From: Erodium maritimum
Taxonomy: Eukaryota > Streptophyta > Magnoliopsida > Geraniales > Geraniaceae
Reading direction: 5' to 3'
Assembly: GCA_963921825.1 (NCBI GenBank)
Contig: OY997594.1
Location: 35,322,956 to 35,386,955 of the forward strand
Length of the DNA stretch: 64,000 nt
The position numbers were made by a program, and so were the translations under genes. This document shows positions 1-11,083 of this stretch, piece after piece (positions within the stretch are counted from its first letter, which is position 1; each line of letters starts with the position of its first letter). Under the pieces are notes generated by a model. It saw only the letters and a list, made by a program, of their open reading frames with translations. It made no database searches and had not been told where the DNA came from.

Positions 1-2656
1 TATAGTGAAGAACTGATACCCGATGCCGAGGATTGACGACTTGTTCGACCAGTTGAGAGGGTCAACCTGTTTCTCGAAGATCGATCAACGATCCGGATGT
101 TACCAGTTGCGAGTCCGAGAGGGGGACGTCGTAAAGACTGCATTCCGGACACGCTATGGGCATTACGAGTTCTTGGTGATGTCGTTTGGACTGACGAACG
201 CACCTGCAACGTTCATGGATCTGATGAACAGTATATTCCGGCCATACTTAGATCAGTTTGTGGTGGTGTTCGTAGACGACATCTTGATCTATTCGCAGAG
301 TGAGGCGGCACATGAGGTACATCTGAGAACTGTTCTGACCCTGCTACGCACGCATCAGTTATATGCCACCCTCGAGAAGTGCGATTTTTGGCTCGCTGAG
401 GTGAAATTCCTCGGTCACATTGTATCCCGTGACGGTATACTGGTCGATCCGTCGAAGATCGACGCGGTTTCGAAGTGGGCACGGCCCACGAGTGTCTTCG
501 AGATCCGCAACTTTCTGGGGTTGGCAAGCTATTATCGACGATTTGTCCAAGACTTTGCGCGACTAGCCACGCCGATGACTCTGTTGACGCGCAAGGGAGT
601 CGGGTTTGTGTGGACAGAGGATTGTGAGCGTGCATTCACGGAGTTGAAGACTCGTCTGACCACAGCTCCAATATTGGTAGTGCTAGAGCGAGGGATCGGG
701 TATGAGGTCTACTGTGATGCGTCCGGGGAAGGACTGGGCTGTGTACTGATGCAGTTGGGTAGAGTGGTTGCTTATGGCTCCAGGCAGTTGAAGACACAGG
801 AGCGCAACTATCCTACCCACGACTTGGAGCTAGCAGCACTCGTGTTCGCGCTAGAGGTCTGGCAGTATTATCTGTATGGCGAGTGGTTTCAGGTGTTCTC
901 GGATCACAAGAGCCTCAAGTACATCTTTTCCCAACGAGACCTGAACATGCGCCAGCGGCGATGGATGGACCTACTTGAGGAGTACGACTTTGAGCTACAC
1001 TACCATCCGGGTAAGACAAACGTGGTCGCCGACGCCCTGAGTAGGAAGCCGGTTCCGAGTCTTGCTAGCATATCAATCCGAGAGTGGGACATGATGGGGG
1101 AACTGAGCACGTTCGGGCTTGAGCTAGAGGAGATTACTGGTGGCATGGCCATGTGCTCATTGGTGGCTCAGCCCTCACTACTTTCTTAAGTGTTGGAGGC
1201 GCAGTCGGAGGACATCGAGACGGCAGAGATCCGAGAGAGGGTCGTCAGCGGTGAAGAGGTGGTAGGCTGGGAGATCAGTGCAGATTGGGGGTTACGGTAT
1301 CGAGGAGGGTTGTTCGTGCCGGGAAACTGTAGAGACGACGTGTTACGAGAGTCACATCATTCGCGTCTTACAGTGCACCCGGGGGGCACCAAGATGTACC
1401 GTGACATCAGGCGGCACTTCTGGTGGCGCGGAATGCGGAGATCAGTCGCGGAATTTGTATCGAGGTGCCTCGTCTGTCAGCAAGTGAAGGCCGAACATCA
1501 GCGTCCCACCGGATTATTGCAGCCACTACCGATCGCCCAGTGGAAGTGGGAGCATGTCACGATGGACTTTGTGAGTGGACTGCCGAGATAGCCGAAGGGA
1601 CACGACGCTGTATGGGTAGTAGTCGATCGGTTGACCAAGTCGGCCCATTTCCTGGCTATGAGGATGACGGATCTGGTCGACAAGTTGAGCAGCTTGTACA
1701 TTCAGGAGATAGTACGTCTCCATGGGGTCCCTGTGTCGATAGTGTCTGACAGGGATCCTCGTTTCACGTCCATATTTTGGCCGAGTCTGCAGACCGCGTT
1801 GGGGACCGAGGTTCTACTCAGTACAGCTCACCATCCCCAGACAGACGGTCAGTCAGAGCGCACCATTCAGATCTTGGAAGACATGCTGCGGGCATGTGTG
1901 TTGGATTTCAGGGGATCATGGGAAACCCACCTGCCGTTGGTCGAGTTCGCCTACAACAACAGCTACAAGGCCAGTATTGGGATGGCACCGTTCGAAGCGT
2001 TGTATGGGAGGCCGTGTCGATCGCCAGTGTGTTGGGCAGAGGTGGGGGACAAGAGTCTGCTGGGGCCAGATCTTGTCAGAGAGACGACAGAGAAGGTCGC
2101 GCTGATACGCGAGCGGTTGAAGACCGCACAGAGTCGGCAGAAGAGCTATGCCGACAGACGGCGTCGACCTCTTGAGTTCGCAGTCGGTGATCACGTGTTC
2201 CTGAAGGTGAACCCGAGGAAGGGACTGGTACGGTTCAGACGCAGCGGGGGCAAGTTAGCCCCGCGGTACATTGGCCCGTTCGAGATCTTGAGCAGAGTGG
2301 GAATAGTGGCTTATCGTCTGGCGTTACCACCGCAACTTGGGAGAGTTCATAACATCTTCCACGTGTCCCAGTTGCGGTAGTACAATGCGGACCCCTCCCA
2401 CGTCATTGAGTGGGCAGATATCGAGGTGGCTGACGATGTCTCCTATGAGGAATAGCCGGTTCGGATCATGGACACACGGTAGCAGGTCCTGCGGGGCAAG
2501 ATTATCCGCCTGGTACGGGTGCAGTGGAAACATCACGGGGCTGAGTCGACCTGGGAACGCGAGAACGAGGTTCGCGCGAAGTACCCCGACTTGTTCGACT
2601 CCCAAGATACGTCTGTTTTAAATTTCGCGGACGAAATTCCTTTAAGGGAGGTAGAC
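1..2656 (+). pseudogene. gypsy pol remnant: RT, RNase H, integrase, chromodomain
   Basis: One reading frame (codons in frame with 23) covers the whole stretch. RT: the active-site box reads FVDDILIYS near 265-295. RNase H follows with YCDAS (about 713), the Glu of DLELAA, SDHKSL (about 898) and the terminal ADALSRK (about 1030). Integrase has an H2C2 zinc-binding region (about 1350-1490), the first catalytic Asp in TMDFVSGLP, the second in SDRDPRF (about 1747) and the Glu in QSERTIQ (about 1853). A chromodomain-like end, with RVQWKHHGAESTWEREN, spans about 2490-2590. In-frame stops lie at 14-16, 1187-1189, 1589-1591, 2378-2380, 2453-2455 and 2480-2482, with no frameshift seen. The protein is therefore broken by point mutations only. 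Family assignment is secure; the upstream part is not visible. Confidence 0.93.
2643..2656 (+). other. polypurine tract of the gypsy element
   Basis: TAAGGGAGGTAGAC lies directly before the LTR start at 2657 (TGTAATAACC). A purine-rich run in this position primes plus-strand synthesis in LTR retrotransposons. The motif and position are seen; the role is inferred from the family. Confidence 0.7.
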
Positions 2657-2819
2657 TGTAATAACCACTCCCGGTCAACGCCAGTCAAATCTGCGAAAAA
2701 CAGGAAAATTTAAAAAATTTAAGACAGACACTTAAATGAACCTAAAATTGACCTCGAGGGTCATACCAGACTTAAGTTGACCCCGATATCGACCAAAGTG
2801 AGTTCCGGGGGACTCAGGG

Positions 2820-5800
2820 TGTCACGCCCCAATTTCAGCGAACCGAACTCAGGACGCGAACATTTAAAAAGATACGATACTTGAAATCTGTTTTCATTAA
2901 ATCACTTTTAAAACACCATTTGTTCAACAAAATAATAATTACAAATTAAAAACACGTTCCAGCAAGTGGACAAAATTAGGTATCCGTCACTAGACTCAAA
3001 AACAACCCGGACTCCGCTCCTAGCTCCACAAGCTTCGAGAGCTCACCTAGTCCGTCCTGTGGTCAGTACCTGTAGGAAAAGAAGCTAGGGGTGAGCGTTC
3101 GCTCACCACCACGGATAACAGACTGACTACAACATAATTAGCAGACAATGCCGGTAACACCAATAATAAAGTCAACACCGGGGACACTGTCCCCAACCCA
3201 AGGACTCTGACTGAACATACACCCACTGTTACCTTCCTTGACCAACTCAACACTTTGACACGTAAAGTAGACCCGACACAACGATCACGACCTCTCCCAA
3301 GGACTCGAAAGAAACGACGCAACACCAAACAAGATCACAAAGGATCGCAAACCAGCTGCTCAGTAACCTCCCTCACGCCCTTTACCGATCTCATCAGGTC
3401 AGACGGTCGACCTGTTGCATTTCCTCGACACAAAATTGGATCAGACTGTCAACCTATCACACTCACAACCCCGAACCACACACGCGCGGCCAGGACCCCT
3501 TTACTGACGGGCGGGCCCCCTACCCCGTCTGAACATGCAGACGCGTGTGATCGAGGACCCCCGTTTAATGAAGCGGGCCCACAACCTCAGGTAACCACAA
3601 TCACAATCACAAACACAATTCAACAAACAACAACAACACAAGTTCAGCACTACACAGGCACTCATGGCCACCCAAGACACCAACCCTAAAACACGGACTC
3701 AACAGCCCCACAGGCACTCACGGCCTCCCAAGATACACCAACAGTAACTCACGGGCTCGACGACCCCACGGGCACTCACGGCCACTCAAAACCACCAATA
3801 GTAACTCACGGGCTCAACAACCCCACGGGCACTCACGGCCACCCAAGACACCAAAACGACAACACGGACTCTCATGGTCACCCAAGACTCAGCAATAGTA
3901 ACACGGGCTCTCAAGGCCACTCAAAACTCAACAATAAACAACACGGCTCTCAAGGCCACCCAAACTCGATGATAAATAACACGGGCTCTCAAGGCCACCC
4001 AACTCAACAACAATTAACACACAACAACCTCCGGCATAATCGATGCCTTCAACAGTCCTAAGATCACTAGTTTCACAAACAACCTCCGGGCATGGTCATA
4101 TGCCTCCAGCAGTCCTACTATCAACAGTTTCACAATCAACCTCCGGGCATGGTCATATGCCTCCAGTAAATCAATTATCGCTAAGTTCTCTGCTCCTACG
4201 ACACTACAGAGTGTCACATGCTTTTCCAATTATCGCAACAATCCCGTATCATGCTTTTCTAATATTTGATAACCTAAATAACCCACGACACCCCGGTGTC
4301 ACATGCAATTCTACAGTTAACTTTCCCTAGTCAGGGCCGAGATCCGGCTACTTTTCCCTACCTCAACCGAAGAACACCCGCTACGTTTCCTAGCTGCTGA
4401 CGTTCTGGCTCGCTACCTCCGGGCTTCACTTCGATCGAAGCCAGACGCTAAAGATAACACGAAAGCCATAATTAGAGGCGGTTCCCAGGTTAATTTAAAG
4501 GTCACGATTAATCCAGTTTAGACCCGACAGTTGTCCTTTAACTCAAGCGGGCTAAAAGCGGGATTACAACGAATCGGGTTCGAGCATCCGCGCACCGAAA
4601 CCGGTGCATGTTCCCGAGGGAAAATATCGAGGCATGGGTCCCAATACACGGATGTCGAGGCTTCCCGAGGTCTGATTCATTGTTCCGCTATTATCCCGTT
4701 CAAGGTCCGATTTAACGTTCGGTTTAGTCGATCCACGCTTTCTAAAATCCGATCACAGATTGGTTTAGTCACATTTCAATTTACTAGTCCTTTTCAAAAC
4801 GCCCGTTTTCGTTTAAATCATATTTTAACCCTTTTTAATTACTTTTTAAAACCAACGTCGTTTGATTTCATTTTCCTAACAAATTTGTTTCTCAGAATTC
4901 CTCGACTCAAAACCGTTATTTTAAACCCAAATTGATTTTAAACCCTTAATCTCAAAACTGATTTCTTTTCCTTTTTCTTTTAAAAATGTTTTTCGTTTCA
5001 AATGGATTTTCTTTCCAATTTCAATTGATTTGTTTCCAACCAGTTCAGATCCAAGGGATTTCGGTTTCAACAACGCCCAGATTCGAGAAAATTCCACGAA
5101 AAACAAGAGTGAAGAAGGGGAAAGGACTCGGTTTTCAAAGCCGGCCGATCAGAACCTTACGGTGGTAGGGCTCACCGTAGGAGGGGGGAAAGGGCGACGA
5201 CGGCGGCGGCGGTGGTGGTGGCCGTGGGCGCGACGGGGCGCGGCTGAGGGTTTCCCCCAGATCTGAACAAATCCGGTCGTAACTCGCCGGATCTGGTGAG
5301 CGCCGGCGACGTTGAGGATGAGGACGGTACCGGCGGGGTCGGGTTTCAACGCAGAAGAGGAAGACAGAGGGGGAGGAGATGGCGGCGAGCCGTTACTGAC
5401 GAGGTGAGGGCGGAGGCGTTGGCCGTGAGGGGAGGAGGTCGTGCGGCTCTGCGCGTGGTCAGCGGCGAAACGGGAGGAGAGAGGGCGGTGAGAGTGAGGA
5501 CGTAGGGAGGGAGAGGGAGGCCAGGCTACAGCCGTGCAGTGGTGGCGTGGGAGGAGGGCGGCGGTGGCGTGAGACTGGACGGAGATGAGGAAAGGGAGAG
5601 GGCCGGAGAGGAGGCGAGGGAGAGGGTGGTGGCCGGATCGGGTGAGGGAGAAGACGGCGTGGAAGAGGAGGAAGGCGAGGGTGAGGTCGGGTTCGGGAGA
5701 GGAGATGAGCGGCAGAAGTGAAGGGGTAGTGAGCATTAGGGTTTCAGAACCCTAATGCCAACCTTAAATAGGTCGGACTTGGGCCGGGTCTGTGGTTTGG

Positions 5801-5873
5801 GCCGGGTCTGCTGGTCGGGTCCGGTCCGACCCGGTCCGACCCAAAAGTTTTTTTTTTTGAAGTGGTCTTCATA
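2820..5873 (-). mobile_element. nested solo LTR B (gypsy), minus orientation, TSD CAGGG
   Basis: The segment starts TGTCACGCCCC and ends GTGGTCTTCATA. It is bracketed by CAGGG at 2815-2819 and 5874-5878, a perfect 5-bp duplication. The surrounding family A LTR reads straight through once the segment is ignored (GGGGGACTCAGGG then CAACTTTCTGACC, as in other copies). The outer end should read CA on the element strand but reads TA, one transition. No internal coding region exists, so it is a solo LTR left by LTR-LTR recombination. Its element 3' half (2820 to about 4330) resembles family A; its 5' half (about 4330-5873) resembles the LTR at 42114-45189, so it is a mosaic or intermediate family. 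Confidence 0.88.
3655..4020 (-). repeat. tandem repeats inside solo LTR B
   Basis: Degenerate units of roughly 36-57 bp repeat the theme GGCCACCCAAGACACCAA with CACGGGCTC. This is the reverse complement of the array in the family A LTRs. A second small array (three units of about 56-58 bp around CAACCTCCGGGCATGGTCAT) follows at about 4022-4170. Period and copy number were judged by eye. Confidence 0.75.
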
Positions 5874-7224
5874 CAGGGCAACTTTCTGACCAATTTGGGA
5901 AATCTTGACTTTTCGTTGGAAAAGTCAACCGAGCGACGTTTTGGTCCATTCGAGGTCCGTTTCGGATCCAAAAAGCTTAGCCATCGTCGCAGCGGTCTTA
6001 GTTGAGCCGTTTCCTTGTAGCCCGTGAAGTTTCGTAATTTCTTGGAAAAAGTGCCCGTTCGGGGCTCGAAACGTCCGAATTTCGCGAATCTGGAGATATT
6101 TTCCCAAAAACTTATGGGACCCACTTGCCACTTGTCAAACAAGTGGTGGTGTTAGGTTTTTGGGGAAAAACAAGAAGACTAGAAAGGGATGGGGGTTCGG
6201 CCTTGTTCAAAAGAAAAGAGAAAAAAAGGAGTATTAGAAAGAGAAAGAAGAGAGAAGAAAGGGAGAGAAAAGAGAAGAGGGTTGGGGGTTCTTGCCACTA
6301 TTCACGAGCATCAAACCATTGGATCGTCTCAACGATAGAAGATTCAAGCTCACATCGTCATTCTCTACGGTGAGCACCTAACCGATTCTCGTTTTGTTAA
6401 GTTTAAAAATTAGGGTTTGGATTGAAATGGGTTAAAATTGGATGAGTTGAGGTGTGGGGTTTGTTGGAGGTGTTTTGGAGCGAAGAGATGACGTTTTCCG
6501 GTGACCGGAGGCTCGGGGGGAGCTCCGGCCACCGTGTATGGTGGCTGGCCGGCCATGGAGTGGCTGGCCGGAGCTAGGGCCGGCCACCACCATGGTGAGT
6601 CGGGCCCAATTTAGCCCTAGCCACCCACGGCCAAGGTTGGCCGGGTGGGGCCCACGTGCTCGGGTATTCGGGTTTCGTGTTCGGGTGGTTTAGGACGTTC
6701 CCCGAGTCATTAATCTACACCCGGATCAAAATTTGGAATTAAATTGTAAAAGTTGTAATTGACGGGTGTAGAAACTTGAAACGCTAATTAAATTACTCGA
6801 AAGTCGGAATTGGATTCCGTCGAGTGCATAGGAACCCTTGAATTATTCTAAGACCGTAGAAACGAAAACGGGAATTTTCGGAGCCCCGGAAGGACGTTTT
6901 CAAAACCCGGGCAGATTCGCCATGTCGGGCGAATCGGGATTTTCCGAGTCCTTTATCGACAATGTCGAGTAATTGGGAAGTTTGGGAGTGATCGACATTG
7001 TCGGGGTTACTTTTGGGCGTCAAATTTATTAAATTTCAGTTTATGTCTGCAAGCTTAAAAGTATCTAAAATTGTGTTCTTATTAGATCGTGCCGCTGACA
7101 GAGGAAAGGGAAAACTAGGCGAGTGATCGAGATCACGCCGGAGCTTGAGTGTGAGCTTTTGGAGAAAGCATACGAGGTAGGGAAAAGTAGCCGGATCTCG
7201 GCCCTGACTAGGGAAAGTTAACAG

Positions 7225-7385
7225 TAGAAATGCATGTGACACTTGGGTGTCGTGGGTTAAGTAGGTTTATCGAATATTAGAAAGGCAGGCGACACCGGGT
7301 GGTGTCGTATGATACGGGAACGTATCGAACAATAGAAATTCATGTGACACTTAGTAGTGTCGTAGGAGTAGTGAACTTTCAATAT
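7225..7385 (+). repeat. three-unit hairpin repeat in the LTR
   Basis: Three diverged units of about 55 bp each carry a short stem: GACAC/GTGTC at 7238-7251, CGACACC/GGTGTCG at about 7290-7306, and GACAC/GTGTC at about 7346-7361. The same trio is seen in the LTRs at 50417-53226 (about 51595-51730, inverted) and at 61232 onwards (about 62700-62840). Function unknown. Confidence 0.6.
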
Positions 7386-7436
7386 TAGAATTACTGGAGG
7401 CATTTGGTTATACCCAGAGGTTGATTGTTTAATTGG

Positions 7437-7975
7437 TGTCTTGGGTGGCCATGAGAGCCCGTACTTTAATGTTCGTGTCTTGGGTGGCCATGAGAGCCCG
7501 TACTTTAATGTTCGTGTCTTGGGTGGCCATGAGAGCCCGTACTTTAATGTTCGTGTCTTGGGTGGCCATGAGAGCCCGTATTTTACTGTTGTGTCTTGGG
7601 TGGCCATGAGAGCCCGTATTTTACTGCTGTGTCTTAGGTGGCCATGAGAGCCCGTGTCTTTACTGTTGGTGTCTTGGGTGGCCATGAGTGCCCGTGGGGT
7701 TGTTGAACCCGTGTTTTTACTTTTGGTGTCTTGGGTGGCCTTGAGTGCCCGTGCGGTTGTTGAACCCGTGTCTTTACTTTTGGTGTCTTGGGTGGCCATG
7801 AGTGCCCGTGGGGTTGTTGAACCCGTGTCTTTACTTTTGGTGTCTTGGGTGGACTTGAGTGCCCAGGGGGTTGTTGAACCCGTGTTCTACCGTTGGTGTT
7901 TTGGGTGGCCTTGAGTGCCCGTGGGGTTGTTGAACCCGTGTTTTACCGTTGGTGTCTTGGGTGGCCATGAGTGCC
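7437..7975 (+). repeat. LTR tandem array (39-bp then about 57-bp units)
   Basis: The first units are near-identical 39-mers containing GTGTCTTGGGTGGCCATGAG. From about 7670 the unit grows to about 57 bp by addition of a GGGGTTGTTGAACCCGTG segment. Counterparts occur at about 22480-22830, 51240-51530 (inverted) and 63010-63500 with other copy numbers, so the array is a hypervariable part of this LTR family. The open frames in it are by-products of periods divisible by three. Confidence 0.85.
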
Positions 7976-8808
7976 TGTGGATTGTCAAACTGGCGTTGTT
8001 GCTGTTTGTTGATCTTTGTTTGTGATTGTGATTATGGTTACATGAGGTTGGGGGCCCGCTTCATAATAACGGGGGTCCTGTGATCGGGGTAGGGGGCCCA
8101 CCCGTGAGGAAAGGGGTCCTGGCCGCGCGTGCGTGGGTTGGGGTGACAGGTCGACAGCCTGATCCGACTTTGTGTCGGGAAAAGAGCGACAGGTCGACCG
8201 CCTGGCCTGACAATGATCGGTAAAGGGCGTGGGGGTTACTGAGCAGTTGGAGTGCGATCCTTTGTGATCTTGTTTGGTGTGCGATCCTTAGTGATCTTGG
8301 GTGTTGCGTGGCTATATGTCGTGTCTTCGGAGGAAGTCGTCAATCGTTGTGTCGGGTCTACATTACGGGTCCGAGTGTTGAGTCGGTTGAGGAAAGTAAC
8401 AGTTGTGTGTGTCAGTCGGGTTGTTGTTGTTGTTGTTACTGGCATTGTCTGCTAAGTATGCCGTAGTCAGTCTGTTATTCGTGGTGGTGAGCGAACACTC
8501 ACCCCTAGCTGCTTTTCCTACAGGTACTGGTCGCGGGCTGGACTAGGTGAGCTCTCGAAGCTTGAAGAGCTAGGAGCGGAGTCTGGGTTTTCTTTTGAGT
8601 CTAGCGACGTACACTTTGTATTTTGTCCGCTTGTTGGGACGTACTTTTGAGTTGTAAATAATTATTTTGATGAACAAATGGTGGTTTTAAAACGATCTAT
8701 TTAAAAGGTTTAAAAACGCTTTATTGTTTTAAATGTTCGCGTTCCGGGTTCTGTTCTACTGAATTTGGGGCGTGACACCTAGCCCCCCTTGACCTTTGTT
8801 TTGGCGAT

Positions 8809-10496
8809 TGTTGGGTCTCGAGGTAGGGTTGGAGATGAACCAACTCGCAGCGGAAAATCAATGAAAACCAAGAGACAATTAAAACCATGAAACAACTAAC
8901 AAAGAATGGATTAACAAGAGAAAAATTCAGCACTAGTTCTTACCAAAACAAGAACACCGGTTAGCGAATGATTGGCTTGAGTCTCCGAGACGCCTACGTA
9001 TCCACATGGGAATCAAAGCCACGTAGTTCTTCTCTTTGAGGACTCAAGAACACAAACATGGAGGTGGAAACTAGCCAAACCCGAAATGGCCATGGAAGAG
9101 GGAGAGAAAATGTGTTTCCTATTCTTGTCTTGTGTTTGTTATGTTGAAAAAAGATGACTTAAACATAACAAAACCCATACTTGTCCAACTAAAGGCATGG
9201 GACAAGTATGGTGTCAAGTAAGGTGTAAATAGGACAAAGTATGGCAAGACAAGATTGGGTTAGGTGGTGAATCACCAACACCTTAATCCTTGTCTTGCTT
9301 ACTTAGTACTAATTAATCAAGACTTGATTAATTAGTTCCATGGGCCTTGGTTGCATGGGCCTTTCATGGGCCTCTTGGAACATGGCCCGTGGCCATTTCC
9401 AACGAGGTCCCGTGATTCGCTCATCGCCTCCATGCCTTCCATACCGGAAATGTCCAACATTATCCGACGCGATCAATCCCAAGACTCCAAGCCTTGTCTC
9501 GATCTGTGAAGTCCTATTCACTTACGGGCACATGACCCAAAACCCAGTTTTGGTCATGTCCCGAGACAACTCCCTTTTGGCCATTCTCCATAAATGTGTC
9601 AATGAGTTTCATCCTCCGGTGTGACCCTTAGGTTTATGCATGTCAATAGATCAACGTAAAATCCCATTTTACTTGATCCTATTTAAGTGGCAACTAACGA
9701 GACTTTAGTATTGCCTGACACTACATAACGAATCGACCCTGTCGATTCTAACCTTTCCGTCGTCCCTGTCATTATCCTTTTATCTCCGATATCCTGATTG
9801 AGATAAGGCATAGAGCCGTCATCCTTATTATTCTCAATCACCGTTCCTTGATATGTGAGATGACTGAAGATATGATACCCAGTATCATGTGCATGGCCAT
9901 GCTATTCTTCCAGTCACTCTCGATCAAGTGGCCGAGAACCGATATCTTTCCCATACCTTAGTATGAGGGATAAATCCCTTAGCCGTCTTTCGTGTCACTC
10001 ATGTAGCCCGTCCCCAAGCCAATCCTGGCCGTTATGGAAGCCCTGTTACGGACAACGTTAGGCTCAGGTCAAACTTAGTTGTTGACTACATAGCGATCAC
10101 AAAGACTCCTTGGTCTAAGGATACATGACAAGCTACAACACTGAATATATTCATGACTTAATCTATGGCACATATTCAGGGCGGGTCGTCCAATATCATG
10201 TCTCACATGATATCTATGATCAGACTCCGGAATCCCATTCCAATGACTAACAGAACGTAAGCCATAAAGAGCCATCTTTCATACTAGTCGCTTCTAGTGA
10301 AGCTTTGTTGACTAGGGACCCATCGAGTGTGATCTATCTCGATCTATGGTTCTATTCGCATGGTGGGCATAGACCAGAGCACACATCGATATATTACTCC
10401 AACACATAAGTAATATAAAGCCGCTTTAATTTTATTGCTAACGATGATATATACATTTGGACATTTAGGATTGAACTACGGGCACTAAGACTAACA
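8809..10496 (-). repeat. 3' LTR of the copia element
   Basis: On the element strand it starts TGTTAGTCTTAG and ends GAGACCCAACA, 1688 bp, TG...CA. It adjoins the purine tract at 10497-10510. Sequence and length equal the other LTR at 15582-17269. Confidence 0.9.
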
Positions 10497-10510
10497 ATCT
10501 CCCACTTGCC
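10497..10510 (-). other. polypurine tract of the copia element
   Basis: On the minus strand the sequence directly before the LTR reads GGCAAGTGGGAGAT. This is the normal place and composition of the plus-strand primer. Confidence 0.65.
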
Positions 10511-10647
10511 CTAGTTCCAATCTAAACTCCAATATGTCCCCATCGACTTTACATGTCTAACATGTTCAGGCAGTGACACTGCCTTAGTCAAAGGGTTGGC
10601 TATGTTATCATCTGTTGCAATATCGGTTATCTTCACTTCACCTCAGT

Positions 10648-10845
10648 TCAGTATTTATCTGATGAGGTGGATACGCCGCAGTACATGTTTGGATTTGTTA
10701 TGCGATCTAGGCTTTTAGCTTGCGCAATGGCCCTTGTGTTGTCGCAAAATGGATTCACCGGACTGGACGGGTTTTTAATTACACCCAACCCTGCCGTGAA
10801 TTTCCAAATCCACATAGCCTCCTTAGCTGCCTCTGCAGCATCCAT
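10648..10845 (-). pseudogene. copia RNase H C-terminal remnant
   Basis: The minus-strand frame carries AEAAKEAMWIWKF and CDNTRAIAQAK, which match the end of copia RNase H, where a conserved CDN box precedes AI..AK. The upstream part of RNase H between here and the RT block is not readable in one frame. It is a remnant of the same pol as 11084-12071. Confidence 0.7.
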
Positions 10846-11083
10846 GTACTTGGCCCCTGTCGTAGATTCGGCAATGGTATCTTGCTTTACGCTCTCCCAG
10901 CTAAAGCTCTGCCATTCAGCATAAACACATATCCTGACTGACTTCTAAAGTCATCTGGATTTGTCTTGGAAAACTACCGTCTACTCATCCTTCGACGACT
11001 AGTTCAACATCATCTTTCCACCGGGTTAGACTGATGTCTACTGGTACAACATAAGGCTTACGAGACGTCCAGTCTCATACATG

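Larger units (their letters stand above)
1..8777 (+). mobile_element. Ty3/gypsy chromovirus (Tekay/Del-like), 5' part outside window
   Basis: Visible are the second half of pol (1-2656), a purine-rich tract just before the LTR, and a 3' LTR that starts at 2657 and ends at 8777. The LTR is split by a nested solo LTR (2820-5873 plus a 5-bp duplication); without it the LTR is about 3.06 kb. LTRs of this length together with a C-terminal chromodomain-like region fit the Tekay/Del chromoviruses. Gag, protease, the start of RT and the 5' LTR lie left of the window. The 3' flank (8778 on) is the TIR of another element, so this gypsy copy is itself inserted in a MULE-like element. It is not autonomous because pol has several stops. 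Confidence 0.9.
2657..8777 (+). repeat. 3' LTR of gypsy element, family A, interrupted by another LTR
   Basis: The LTR begins TGTAATAACCACTCCCGG and ends GGGGCGTGACA, with TG...CA termini. It comprises 2657-2819 and 5879-8777. It holds a GA-rich stretch near 6205-6290, an inverted repeat of CGACAATGTCG near 6956-7010, three small hairpins at about 7230-7365 and a tandem array at about 7437-7975. Three other copies of the family lie in this window: 21263-23682 (+), 50417-53226 (-) and 61232 to the edge (+). Confidence 0.88.

Noticed and set aside
5149..5736. 195-codon open frame on the minus strand
   Set aside because: It lies in the GC-rich 5' part of a solo LTR, has low-complexity Pro/Ser/Arg composition and matches no domain.
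7257..7914. Repetitive open frames on both strands
   Set aside because: They are produced by tandem repeats whose period is divisible by three.
7437..7975. CRISPR-like direct repeats
   Set aside because: Units abut without unique spacers and occur inside plant LTRs.
9309..10275. Small frames conserved in both copia LTRs
   Set aside because: Conserved only because the LTRs are identical; no protein motif.
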